Shown piece by piece: positions 1-10,681 of a stretch of DNA of 64,000 bases; position 1 is the first letter of the stretch, and every line of letters begins with the position of its first letter. Source of the stretch: Amylostereum areolatum (lineage: Eukaryota > Basidiomycota > Agaricomycetes > Russulales > Stereaceae). The stretch covers positions 287,984-351,983 of the forward strand of contig SAXG01000049.1 in NCBI GenBank assembly GCA_012932865.1, written 5' to 3'. The notes under the pieces are model-generated. The model was not told the DNA's origin, searched no databases, and saw only the letters and a program-made list of their open reading frames with translations. The position numbers and the translations under genes were made by a program.

Positions 1-1185
1 GGTTTCCAGCGGAGTTCGTAAGGCTCGTAATGAAAGCGTGAATGCCCGGAAGGCGAAGACAGTTTTTCCTTGATGACGGATACCAGGCTTCGATGGTACG
101 TAGGACCTGCGGTATACTCCTGCACTCCAGGATGTTCAGTGTTCTTGTGAAAGGGCACAGATATCGTGACCGGAGTTGCCTTCCAGCCAGGCTCGAGATC
201 GTCTGACTCGGACGATGACCGAACACCTACGTCCGCCACTGGTTCGGTAAGTCGACAATTGACCTCTCGCCAATTTGTGCGCCGAACGTCTTCCGGGCAG
301 AAATCCTGGGCTCCTATGATTTTTACCAGTTTGTCAAAACTGGCCTGGGATTTTTGTTCTCCGCCATTCCAGTACCAATCTCCGAGAAGGAACGAGCTGC
401 GGGACGGATACGGGAAATAAGGTTGGTCTCCCTCGAGTGACGAGGAAGGAACTTGACCCCAAGCAAAGTTCAGGAGATCGGACGAAGTGACGTTGATGTC
501 TGGATCGTGATCGGGGAACGTACCGCTGCTGTAGCGGCGAAACAGACCGAACTTGTTCGGAAGGAAGTCTAGAGGAGTGGTAGGAAGTTCAGATGTAGAT
601 TGCCCAGTTTCAGCTTCAGCGCTTGCCGTGGGTTCTAGTGATTGCGTGGATTGTGCGAGTATCCGGGGCGGCGGCAAAGGAGGTAATGGCTCCGGGGTAT
701 CGTCACGGTAGCGCCGAGGCAGTCTTCCCCTGTTCCTTCGATGAGGGAGGATTGACGGCAGGGCTGGTTCACGTGGAGGGTTTGGTGGAGGGTTTGGTGG
801 AGGGTTTGGTGGAAGAGGCGCAACCTCGTGGTGGGAGCTCGACACGTATGGCGATTCAGAAAAGACGGATGCTGCAACGATGGGAGAGCTTGAAGACGGG
901 AAGGGCAAGTCTGATGATCCGGGCTATAGGCATGCGTAAGAGACCTGCTGATAACCAGTGAAGAGCTCTCACGTTGGAACTGCCCCCGGGCTGAGGCACT
1001 TGGCTGAGGCTGAAGCTGACGCTTTGAGTTGTATTCTGAGATTGATTGCTCGACAGCCGCTGCCGTTTTGCTTCACGAGCTCGAACAATAGCGTCCCCTA
1101 CGTGCTTTTTGGCTTGTTTGCATGCACGCCGATGATTTGAATATGCAGATTGCTGGTCGAAATTTCGGCCACACACGCAACGCAT
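1..1185 (-). CDS. Plavaka-type DNA transposase, N-terminal part (3' end beyond window)
   Basis: This is the N-terminal region of a Plavaka transposase, the CACTA-like element family common in Agaricomycetes. The model is join(<1..923, 973..1185) on the minus strand. The start is the ATG at 1185 that opens directly onto a CxCG finger (C-V-C-G then H-R-R-A-C). The 49 bp intron 924-972 (GTGAGA...CCTATAG) keeps phase 0 and removes an in-frame stop. Exon 2 carries family signatures: a proline-rich stretch ending PRRYRDDTPEPLPPLPP, then PNKFGLFRRY, then FHYEPYELRWKP at the window edge. The DDE catalytic core should lie to the left, outside the window, so activity cannot be judged. The family call rests on remembered Plavaka N-termini, not on a search. 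Confidence 0.8.
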
Positions 1186-1584
1186 TGAGCTTGCCAGTTC
1201 CATGTGTACTATGTCTGAGTCACGTCTTCGAACTCGGCATGGGGGTAAAGGAGAAGGGAGCGTACCGCACTGCCAGAGGTTGTATGCCAACCGTTCAAGA
1301 TTGTGGTGTCGATGTCAGAGTATACGTACCTCGTGCGGACCACATTGTGGCGAAACAACGCATCTCCGTCACACGTCAAGCTTCGCCTATCGATGTGCCA
1401 ACTCTCGGATGCCACTCTAATAATCCTTCAATATTGTCGTTCATCGGAGCTCCGGGTTTGAGCAGGTCACACACTGTGGCATATACGTCTTGATCACAAG
1501 TAATTGTAGGCAGGCAGATTAGGGCAATCAATATGGTAAATAGTCAGAGATACGGTGAACGAAGCTGGAAACCCGAAGGTTCTA
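1186..1584. other. intergenic spacer, no gene seen
   Basis: This spacer lies between the Plavaka start and the 3' end of the next minus-strand gene. Short open frames exist on both strands but show no family similarity, no paired splice sites and no repeats. Confidence 0.5.
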
Positions 1585-2668
1585 TTAGATATCGACGATA
1601 GGTGAAGGGGGAGGGGAGGTTGTTGAGGGGCTGGGTAGTGGGGTGAACAAGGGACTGAGTAGTGGGAAAAGACAGAGGTGAGCTCGAAATCTCCGAGTTG
1701 TAGTATTGATACCGCAGTTGCATCGGTCGAGAGATGCCCTCAATTCCTCATCTGTGAGACCAGGGTTCTCTTCGTCGTCCAGCCGAGCGAATAATCGGCC
1801 TCCCTGGTAACGCTCCCCCGCACTGAATGCTCCAACAGCACACCTGTGCTGACGGAACCGTCTGCGTGTAGTCGTAAGACCACAGCTGCATCGCGCCAAC
1901 GCCTGGCCGAGTTCGACATCAGAAAGTCCAGGGTTTTCTTCTTGATCAAGGCGCAGGTAGAGTGTATGACTGGCGATGGAATCCCGTCTCGGTGGAGGTC
2001 GATGGCGGATCGCGCTGATGTGAAATACTGGACAATTATTATATGAGCACTACTACACAAACAAAAACAGGAGGTAGAACGTACGTCGACGGGTGCGGAT
2101 GCGGCCTCGGTTTGCGTGTGACGCATTTGACAGCGGGGAATCTAGTGGGTAATCCGGCATCATAAGCATCGCATGTTAGGAAACCCAAACAGATCACAGT
2201 CGACATGCCTCGAAGAGGGTACACTTGGAGATACACCCCGGTTTTGTCATAATATCGTTCCAGATTAACTAGACGGTAAAGATTAAACGAAGGTGAAGAA
2301 AGGCGGAAGTCAGCCAGCGCACCTTTATACAAACACCGGGATTTCGCACAAATCGCCATGTATAGGCCTTGGTTTCGGTTCCGCTCTGTTTGAAGGATAA
2401 TGCGGCACTCGCGTGGCTCCTGGAAGGAGCCTCTTGGAGCCGAACAAAAACAGGAAGGTCCGCGAAACTTGTGATTAACTCGATGTAAGTCGAAGTCGGT
2501 GATGGGGAGACGATCAAGCGTTCCCGGGTGTGTTGGCCTTCGAACATCAGCAATACAGGAAAACAAGAAAGCACGATAACTTGCTCACCAGCCCCAAGCA
2601 CGAAGAGTTCGAGTCCGTGAGTCAAACTCCAGCACCGTAGGTGAGACGCGGACTCTATGCATGAACAT
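1585..2668 (-). CDS. uncharacterised two-finger (CxCG...HxC) protein, copy A
   Basis: I do not recognise this family. It is a real gene because a second copy at 7796-8847 has the same five exons with the same phases. The model is join(1585..2027, 2085..2141, 2209..2268, 2323..2537, 2589..2668), about 284 aa from the ATG at 2668 (a second in-frame ATG is at 2662). Exon 2 encodes a cysteine/histidine patch (H-R-V-N-H-K-F, then C-F-C, then A-I-C-A-K-S-R-C). Exon 5 encodes two tandem ~45-residue repeats, each a helix-like RLDxEENPGLxDxEL stretch followed by C-x-C-G-x(10)-H-x-C. These CCHC sets suggest zinc binding. The tail is Ser/Pro-rich. Intron 2142-2208 appears to use a GC donor (GCATGT), whereas the paralogue has GTAGGT there. 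Function is unknown; nucleic-acid or protein binding is only an inference. Confidence 0.8.
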
Positions 2669-3476
2669 AGATTCTTGTCGCGGAGTAATCTGCGGTGACA
2701 TGGAAAGGGTTGGTGAGCAGCGCATAGTCCGGTTTGTCCAGGCTGGAGGAAAAGACGCTCACGTTTTTATAGCAGCCAAGAGCCCGCTCTTAAGCAGTGG
2801 GGAACCCCAGGATAACTCCCGGAAGTGATGGCCGTCGTTGGTTGATGTGCAGATGTAGCGAAGTCCAGGAGGCCAATGCTTTTTCTTCTCTGGGCGAGCC
2901 GGTTTGGAATTGAGGAGTGACGCGTGCACGACCGAGCGTGCGCCGAGGCCGACCAACTCAACGGCAAAAGGGCGGGCGAGGCAGTCCGGTTTGCGGGTCG
3001 GGGAACGAGACGAAGCCCTGCGCTGACCAATCACGTTAATCACATGTCACAGCTTGCCAATGCAATCGCTTTATATTACTTAAGGATGTGTTTCTAATGC
3101 GTTTCGGCTCAATGGATGCCAGGCACAAACCAAAACTCGCAAACCGGCCGTGCTTCCAAACCGTTCTGTATCTTTGACCAACGGAGGTCCTATCCAAAGC
3201 CATGTATCATTCTGGGATGCCAAAGAAGTTAAGAACATATCGAATCGTTCACGGACACATGTCATTCATGCATGAAGTGGGTCATACGACTGCCACGGCG
3301 ACGATACGGGTACAGTGGTAAAGAACATAAAAGCATTACGAAGTACACAAGCGCGATAACAAAGGAGACAATACAACTGCGAAGGCGACAGTGAAAACTT
3401 TTCGACCGATCAAAGTATGTGACCTACCAGACAATTGTTCCACGGGACGAACCATGCTAGCTTGCCATAGAATCAC
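2669..3476. other. intergenic spacer between the two genes of module copy 1
   Basis: This ~0.8 kb holds the promoter of copy A of the finger gene and the 3' flank of the coiled-coil gene. A minus-strand open frame at 2759-3043 has no recognisable homology and no partner copy in the second module. I see no RNA gene or transposon end. Confidence 0.5.
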
Positions 3477-4335
3477 CTATTCCGTGCAATCGCTGCCTCC
3501 CATGTCATCCGAAGTTTCCTCATCCGAGGTGTCGGAAGACGAGGTGTCGGAAGACGAGGTGTCGGAAGCTGACAGACGGAAGGAGGCGAGGGAACGGGGA
3601 GGGGAAGAATTGGGAGTGGACGGCCGGTCGGAGGCGGCCAAAGAACGAGGGGAAAGACAGTCATCCTCAGGACGAGGGCGGTGGTCATCCTCGGAACGAG
3701 GGGAGAAGCAACCATCGCGACGAGGGAAAAGGCCACCAACATCCTCACGACGATGGGAGAACAGGTCGTCGCGACGCAGGGATGTATCATGATTTTGGGC
3801 GGGACGGAGAAGAGTGATAGTTGCTGCGAGTGTGCCATCGGAGAGGAATGCGTCGACCAAAGGTGAACGTGTGATGAAGTAGTCCTGGAGCGCAGCGTCG
3901 CGACGGCTCTCCTCTACTCGGTTTAGCTCCTCAAGCTCGTTGTAGGTCTTCAGCGCCGTGGTGGTAGCTATTTCGATCCGCCCATTGCACTCCACGATCT
4001 CGTCCCTGCACGCGTCGAGACGCACAGATGCTGCGCTCTTCTGTTGGTGAAGATTTTCTTGCTGCCGTTTCGACATAGCGTGGATGCAATCCGTGATAAT
4101 GGAAATCTGCTCATATGTGTACGTCGACAGGGAGGACTAGAGAGGACAGATTCAAATCGTTGAGACAAATCGGGAGAAATTCAATGATGATACGCACCGA
4201 ATGGCAGGCATCTTCTTTATACTGACGAAGCAGACGGGCGACTTCCTGTCTCCCCAAGCGACCCTTCCGCAGCCGAGGGGTAGACGGAGCACGTGGGGTG
4301 GGTGGATATGACGAGTCAAGATAAGTCGATTCCAT
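3477..4335 (-). CDS. uncharacterised coiled-coil protein, copy C
   Basis: This two-exon gene is join(3477..4106, 4198..4335), 255 aa. The start ATG is at 4335, the intron 4107-4197 (GTGCGT...GAGCAG) is phase 0. Exon 1 ends in a basic/helical stretch (RLGRQEVARLLRQYKED). Exon 2 starts with a ~90-residue heptad-rich segment that aligns with the gene at 10682-11314 (VRLDACRDEIVECN against VRLETCKVELEQYN, and VDAFLSDGTL against VQSFLDNGAL). Unlike that paralogue, this copy has an extra Arg/Glu/Asp/Ser-rich C-terminus with repeated HRRED/PRSED-like units and an acidic SSDTSSSDTS tail. It lies upstream of finger gene A in the same orientation, an order repeated in the second module. No known domain is recognised. 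Confidence 0.75.
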
Positions 4336-4582
4336 GTTGGAGGTAAAGAGAGTACGGGTTGTTCAGAGGTAGGGAGACCGCAGAGGGTGGTCACAATGGT
4401 GAGTGGTGAGGAGACTGCGGAATTGTTGAGAAACGCTTTATACTCCGCGCCACGAGGATTCCCACGCATAGTTTCAGAGTAATATTAGCCCTCAGTAAGA
4501 CTCTTATTGTTACAGTTAAAATAATGTCAAAAATCAAGTGTCGTAAAATCAATATCATGTTCGTAATTGGCGCAGACGATGC

Positions 4583-5366
4583 CTACGACGATGTGCTCAG
4601 ATTCTTTAGGCCTGTTATTATGGCAAGGACGTGAGACGCAAATGGATTAAGATAGTGCAGAGTCCAGACCTGGGATGTCACGGAAAGAATTCCACAGAGG
4701 GTCCGGCGGCGAGGTCCAGCTGTTCTCCCTCTGGAGTCGTCTTCCGGCCTTATGACTTCTTGCCGCTCTACGCCCTCCATGCACAGGCGGGGACACTCCT
4801 GAGCAGTGAAAGAGAACAAGTCAGATATTGACGTTGATTTCCCTAGGACGATCTTCAAATACCTATAGGTAATTCACGAAAGGAGTTCCAGACCGGATCG
4901 GGTGGGGACGTCCAACTGTTCTCCCTTCTGAGGGGTAAGCCGCCCCGCTCTCTAATGCGCTTCAAGCGCTCGTTGCAATGTCGTACCGGCCCTAGACGAG
5001 CGCTGGAGTCGTAGATGCGATGCGGATCGGTACTTCGACTGGACGTGACTTGGCCGGTGACTTGGCCTGCACTTGTCTGAGCGTAGGCACTGCCTATCAT
5101 GAAGTTGCCGTCGCCGCCATTCAATTGAACTATAGCTTGTGTCTGAAGGATGTACTCAGCAGCATGGTCTGGGGGTAAGTTTGAAGCCACTGTACCGTGT
5201 TCGATCCTTGGATGGACTGATACGTTGTCGGCGGCATATCCATAGACAATCCTGCCGTCTTGACTTCGTCCCTGGCGAGATCAAGAGCGGAAAGCTCGTG
5301 GGTTGGGGGATGAGACGACAACGTCTGGGTGAATGAATGATTCGAGAGGGGCGTCGGGTTGAGCAT
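4583..5366 (-). CDS. possible uncharacterised gene with an internally duplicated segment
   Basis: A minus-strand ATG at 5366 opens an exon rich in Thr/Ser/Pro. A second frame (5190-4855) reads AEYILQTQAIVQLNGGDGN onward and ends in a segment repeated about 193 bp further down. The two DNA copies (about 4871-4930 and 4678-4735) share the pattern of an arginine/glutamate stretch followed by EQLDL/EQLDV-like residues. Candidate splice sites exist but none gives a convincing continuous frame, so exon limits are not assigned. No domain is recognised. It could be a decaying gene or a low-expression orphan. Confidence 0.3.
4678..4930. repeat. two direct copies of a ~58 bp segment, 193 bp apart
   Basis: The copies are at about 4678-4735 and 4871-4930. 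Both read tcac(g)gaaag..ttcca, then a ggtccggcgg/ggatcgggtg block, then gtcca(g/a)ctgttctccct. Divergence is modest, which points to an old local duplication, probably of an exon. Confidence 0.55.
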
Positions 5367-5733
5367 GTTGAGGTTAGAGATAAAGAGACTGGACGTAAAA
5401 AGACGGGCATTGAGCAGGAAGAAACACTCGCCTTATAAGAACAGCGAGCACACCGACAACTAGAAGATTTTCATTTCGTGATTGCGTTGTGGAACTTGTT
5501 GACCTTTGTGAGCAGCGTAAATCCAGTCCGCTAGAATGTCAAGATCTCACCGCTTCTCATGGCGTAAACTTTTGCACAGCTGGGCCTTTCCTCGCCTAGC
5601 CTCTTCTAAGACATTGCGGACACGTCGGGTCAGAGAAGGCCGTTCATGACTGGCTACACAAGAGTGGGTCACTGTGTGAAGTTCGCTTCTGATCAACCCG
5701 AACTGTTTTCAGAGACTGATACTTACGCCCCGT

Positions 5734-5876
5734 AAGATTTGTCAGAATCGTGGGACTCAATCGAAGAGGCACGGTGGTCAGGCCGGCGCGGAGATAGACT
5801 ATCTTACACCGCCCTGTGAGATTTGTCACAATCGTGGACTCAATCGAAGAGGGATGATCGTCACGGCGCGGAGAAT
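5734..5876. repeat. short imperfect direct repeat
   Basis: The segment agatttgtca(g/c)aatcgtgg..ctcaatcgaagagg occurs at about 5737 and again about 81 bp later, each copy followed by ggcgcgga. There is no gene over it. The open frame 5644-5898 (-) is a by-product of the repeat. Confidence 0.5.
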
Positions 5877-5880
5877 CAAC

Positions 5881-7795
5881 GGAACACCGATATGACACGA
5901 GCCCCCGTTAGCGCGCTTCGACAACAAGCAACCTTGATATCACCTTTGAGATTGAGTTTACGGCTTTGACGAGCACATCACAGATATTGGCAAGGCTTGC
6001 TGGACACCAATGTCAATATGGTTCATGTTGAACGTGAAGTTGAACTATTATGATGAGTCGATGACATTAGCCCTTGCGGTAACAAGGTTACAGCTCGAAC
6101 GGGTGATACAACGGGTATGCAATGGAGGACCAGAAGAAGAAGGTTGTTCATGTAGGATAACAAAGGTAGTCGTGCCAATAGAGGAGGAGTACGTCTAAGA
6201 AAATGGTGTGAATTGTATACCTTGCCTACTTTGCCTTTCGAGCGACGTGCACGAGTCGTCGCGTGAGAGGGCATCACCCTCGCGTCGCCGTCTTCGAGTC
6301 ATCCCGAGCTTCAACTACGGGCGACGTTCAGACAGGCATCCCTTCACCGCCTAGAATTTCTTGCCCAAATTGTAACATAGCTTGCTGATGACGATTTATT
6401 GAGCATCGGAGGGTGGTAGGGAGCAAGAGGCGGCCCAAGAGGGAGTGGTAGGAATATGGAACACTGGTCAACGACGAGTAAAAAACATCATGAAGAAGGC
6501 GGTCCTACACGATCCGGTTAGCCTCCGTCTGAAATGAAGTGCTGGTGATGAACGCTCACTTGGACGAGCCCCCGAGCCCTAGATCCCTCGCGTATATCTC
6601 CACAAACTGTTCCGGAGAGGCGCCCGGATTCTCATGTCCCACTTGAACTGGTCATGGAGCTTCATCGATCTCACCATGAGGCAGAGTATAACGTGAGCGG
6701 CGTCAGCGGTGATGACACGAGAACGGCAAATTAGGATTAGAGTGGTCTACTAGGAAGGGGCGAAGGCGAGCAGCAAGGAGGAAGGGGCGACTGCGATTGA
6801 GAAGAGAGAGGGGGTAGCAGCGCCGTACCTCCGTTGAATCCGTTCCCGTTCCCCACCAAGGTCTCCCGTTCCCGTTCCCCACCAAGGTCTGTCCCCCCTG
6901 ACCCCCCCTTCGATCGACTTGTGCGATGTGCGTTGGGAGTCCTTGTCGTGTGTGCAGAACGCGTTGGCTAGTGGCGGCGGGATTGGGTTGCGGTGGGGAT
7001 CTTGGGATCGGGCGCGCGCGAACCGGTCTGGTCGGCAGGCGGGAGCACGGAAGGCTGCAAACGGCAGGCGGCAGGCGGCGAGCGGGCAGCGGCAAACGAC
7101 AGGAGGGGGGTGGGGGACGGGAGGATTGGGCGGCAAAGGTGACGGTAAAGACGTAACCGCATTGCCGCATTGTAGGCGATGAATGTATCGAGACGCGGGC
7201 TGAGAACGGCGTTGGTGGTGCGAAGGGCATAGGCGGCGATGAATTTGTTGAGACGCAAGCTGGGAACGGCATCGGAGCCTGCAGGGGGGACCTCGGGGCA
7301 GGCGAATAGGATTGGAGACGAAGCGCGAACTGACGACGTTGGTGAGCACTCGTTTCTAAACCCCACCCCACTGCTTAGAGAATGTGGTACTTACGGTGTT
7401 TGTTGCGACGCCGTCTCCGCTCATCGTGTCCGCCTGTTGCGTCGCGTCGTTTTGCTGGAAGAGTTAGACGCGACCGGTCAGGTTCTTGAAGATCATCAGG
7501 CGCGCACGAGCCGCCGTCAGCAGGCGGGATCGGGGACGTGGTAGGTGGTATAGAGCGAACGGAGGGGGACGAGCGGGCGGCGGGGAACGACGTGAGGGGA
7601 AGGGGGGCGGAAAGATCGGAGACAAGGGATCCAAGCGGGATCCGCGCACGGTCGCAGTGGACGAAGATGCGGCCGATGCGTCGTATACGTTATGTAAACA
7701 GTTAACGGATTCCGATTGAAGCCCCAGTAAGCATGCAGTATAGATTTATAAGTAGTATTAGGGGATGGGAGTACATGGATTATATGAATTACATT
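5881..7795. other. gene-poor spacer between the two modules, partly GC-rich and repetitive
   Basis: No supported gene. At 6838-6895 the string gttcccgttccccaccaaggt occurs twice. At about 7177-7300 a ~58 bp unit (gcgatgaat.t.t.gagacgc) occurs twice. Long overlapping frames at 6703-7371 on both strands are low-complexity Pro/Arg/Ser translations of GC-rich DNA. A minus-strand ATG near 6274 followed by a GTATAC donor could be a small first exon, but no partner exon was found. Confidence 0.5.
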
Positions 7796-8847
7796 TTAAA
7801 GTAAAGACAACGCCGGTGAGGTTGCGATTAGCGGGGAGGGGAGGGACAGGATAGACTGCTCGCTGCCCAAAGGAAGGCAAGTATGCAGAGAAAACGACCT
7901 TTGAGTGCATGTGCGACCACAATCACACCGGTCTAAAAGTAGTCTCAGCTCGGGGTCCGTCAAGCCGGGACCGTCTAAACGGGCAAACAGTCCAACTGTG
8001 AAACGGACGACAGGGCCATGGCCAGGAGGGGCGCATCTATGGCTGGAAAATCTCCTTCGAGTGGTGGTTAAGCCGCAATGGCAACGAAGTAACGCTTGTC
8101 CAAGTTCCGCGTCGGTAAGCCCTGGGTTTTCGGAATCGTCGAGGCGACGGTATATCGCGTAAGAGGTGTCCCTTATAGGAACAGGGCGTCGTGGGAGGAC
8201 ACTCAAATGTATATCTAGAAACTGATGAGAGCTGGACCAAATTCCTGAATACAAACTGATACGCACTTCGGCGAATTCGCATACGCGCAAGTCGGTCTAG
8301 ACGCAGACTACCAGCTTGGGGAGCATCTAATAAAGTTTGGACCGTCCGTAAGTCGCTTGATCAACAGATCGTTAAAAAATTACCTACCGCGTAAACGATA
8401 TTCTTTCTCATACAGAGTCCACTTGTCGTAGTACCGGTCCATGTCCACTGTAACCCACCGCATAAATTGCGTTCAGAAGTCGACCAACAGGCATTGGCGA
8501 AGAGACAGACGTACGTCGATAACTACATGCGCCTCTTGCGCATATTGCCAGGTGGTGGCCAAACCGCCGTCGACCATCGGTGATGAATACCATCTGGGTT
8601 TCATGGCCTTGAGCGGAAAGACCGCGAGAGGGACGGCAAAAGCAACGAGGTAAACAGAATTGGTGGGAAATGCGATGATTCTGGAATGCTGCCGGGGGCA
8701 AACGCTGTCCCTCTTGTACCGGCCTAGAGCTGAGTCTCAGCGGGTCGAAGTTTTAAGAAGCTACACGAAAGAATGAACTTACCAACCCCAAGGATGAAGT
8801 TCTTCCGTGAGGGGATTGAATTCCATCACCGATGGTGCAATCCGCAT
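7796..8847 (-). CDS. uncharacterised two-finger (CxCG...HxC) protein, copy B
   Basis: Paralogue of the gene at 1585-2668. The model is join(7796..8214, 8267..8326, 8388..8447, 8515..8723, 8783..8847), 270 aa from the ATG at 8847. All four introns sit at equivalent positions and phases (2,1,1,1) to copy A, with canonical GT-AG ends and lengths 52-67 bp. Exon 1 ends HPWGW (copy A: RAWGW). Exon 2 has HRISHQF, CFC and AICARGAC. Exon 3 shares RYYDK; exon 4 shares RIRRR-like residues. Exon 5 has two fingers, C-H-C-G-x(10)-H-R-C and C-D-C-G-x(10)-H-T-C, each preceded by an RLDxxxNPGLTD- or LDGPGLTD-type helix. Divergence between copies is high while structure is kept, which suggests selection on the protein. 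Function unknown. Confidence 0.8.
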
Positions 8848-10681
8848 TGTATACCTGAGCGACGCTTGTCGGTGGGAAGAAAGGGGTAGCATAGTCGTTT
8901 GGCAGGAGAGAGATTCCTTGTCCCCATTTCAACAGTGACGGAACCCTTTATATATTATGCTCTTGTCGCACTTGGGCGCGAGTCGCGACGGCAGAATGCC
9001 GCCCACGTCCCTGCTGCATCACGGCAGACCCAACGCCGAAGTGCGCTCATCGGTGTAACCCGCAAACCGCGAACCTGAAATTTGAACTGTCAGCTCGAAC
9101 CGCTAGGATTCACGTTCGCAACCGTGGATATAATTACATACCTGAACGGCAGCCGTCGGTAGGACATGGTAGGCCGGCATGAGGTTCATCCCGGTTCAAG
9201 GCCCTTGGCTCCGCAGCCATCCGCAGGGTTCGATTCGTCGCAGTTCGAATTTTCGAGTCGTTCTCTCGCGTAGGGTTCGCCGGCGCAGGCTTGAACATCG
9301 CGGCCGCGGTTCTTGTGGGCAGTGGATCTTTCGGGGAGCGCTCAGCGCTGGTCACTGTGGGGTCGTGACGGCTGTCGTACTTCTGGGGACGGCGGATGAG
9401 GCCAAGGTATCCTGTGGTGCCAGAAGGGAAAGGTAAACGATCTCTGAGATCGTGGATGATGAGTTGGGAAAGTATGGCAAGGTAGCCTTAGGCTAAGGGA
9501 GCCAGCGAAGCACGTGGTCGTGCCTTCACTATTATTATTATTATTTCTAAATATCCGCACGTGGTCTAGTCTCCCGTCGCTGACCTAATCAGAAGATAGT
9601 CGTTCTCACGTGGTCGTGCCGCACGCCGACTCGCCGGCTGACCCGCAGTGCCAGCCCGCTTCTCACTATTAGATAGTACGGCGTAACGGCACCCAGCCTC
9701 CAACGGGACCAGACGTGGCAGACATGGAGGGTCAACGAGGTCAGCAGACGCGCATTTTTACGAGACGGTGCGTCTCATCTCGTCTTCGTACCTCTAGCGC
9801 CGGGAGTTTTGCCGTCTTGGGAGCGTCGCCCACATGTCCCTCGCGGGACCCGCATGCCACGCCTTTGGCATCGATGTCGCCGACCTTCAGATCGAAGTCA
9901 CGTACGCAACGCAATCCGGATGTACCACAACCAATCGATTCTCTTCCTCCCCGCACCCCGCTCCTGCCGCTCATCCTCGTGCCCCTGCTCAGACTGCACG
10001 TTAACATCTCCGACACCGCCGCCCGCCAATTCACTCCCCCTCCGGAGTGCTTCCTCCGCCCGGACGTCCCGAGCGATGCCGCGCCGTACTTTCTCAAATC
10101 CTCAGACCTGGGTCCACCTTCTCACTCGTACTCCCATCCAGATATGACACATGCGCTCTCTTTCTGAAGCATCGGTTCAACGTCTCGAGCAACCTCTCCC
10201 CGTCTCACAGCCTAGCCCTCTTCGAGTGCATCGACCGCCCGTTGTCTCCTCTTCATTTCATTCGACTGAGATCAAACGACCCAGTGCGGCGGGTGCCGAC
10301 GTCGTCCTCGACTTCCATTAGACTCCACGCCTTGTTCATTTCTCGCAGGACCACACGAGCATGGTCTGGGTGCATGCGGTAGAGCGCGACCTCGAGGAGA
10401 CGGCGCTGACGAAGTGCGTATTTATGTACGTAAATGATCATAATACACTGGGGAAGGAGGGGAATAGACGTGTACTACTATCTGGTCAGAACTCTGCATA
10501 GTTTTATAGCCCAACCCCTACGGTAAGAAATGAGAACGGATGGTAATGATTGAAGACGACGACAAGGTAGTCGACGCATGAAGGGAAAGGAAAAGGTAGC
10601 TAAGAGCAACAACAGTGAGTGAGCGTGACAGAACAAAGAAGTTGGTCAATTCAAGACGTACCAGAACTGAGGCCTTCCAAA
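8848..10681. other. intergenic region, no supported gene
   Basis: It holds the promoter side of finger gene B. An (att)n microsatellite lies at 9529-9545, flanked by two copies of cacgtggtcgtgcc (about 9510 and 9608). Overlapping frames at 9715-10382 (+) are Pro/Ser/Arg-rich and change frame without good splice sites; no family is recognised. A minus-strand frame at 10253-10441 is also unrecognised. I cannot exclude an old pseudogene. Confidence 0.45.

Noticed and set aside
6703..7371. 222-codon minus-strand frame, with overlapping frames on both strands
   Set aside because: Low-complexity Pro/Arg/Ser in GC-rich DNA with internal repeats. No homology and no consistent exon structure.
9179..9245. 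Possible tRNA from ggttcgattcg-like B box
   Set aside because: No matching A box or cloverleaf could be drawn around it.
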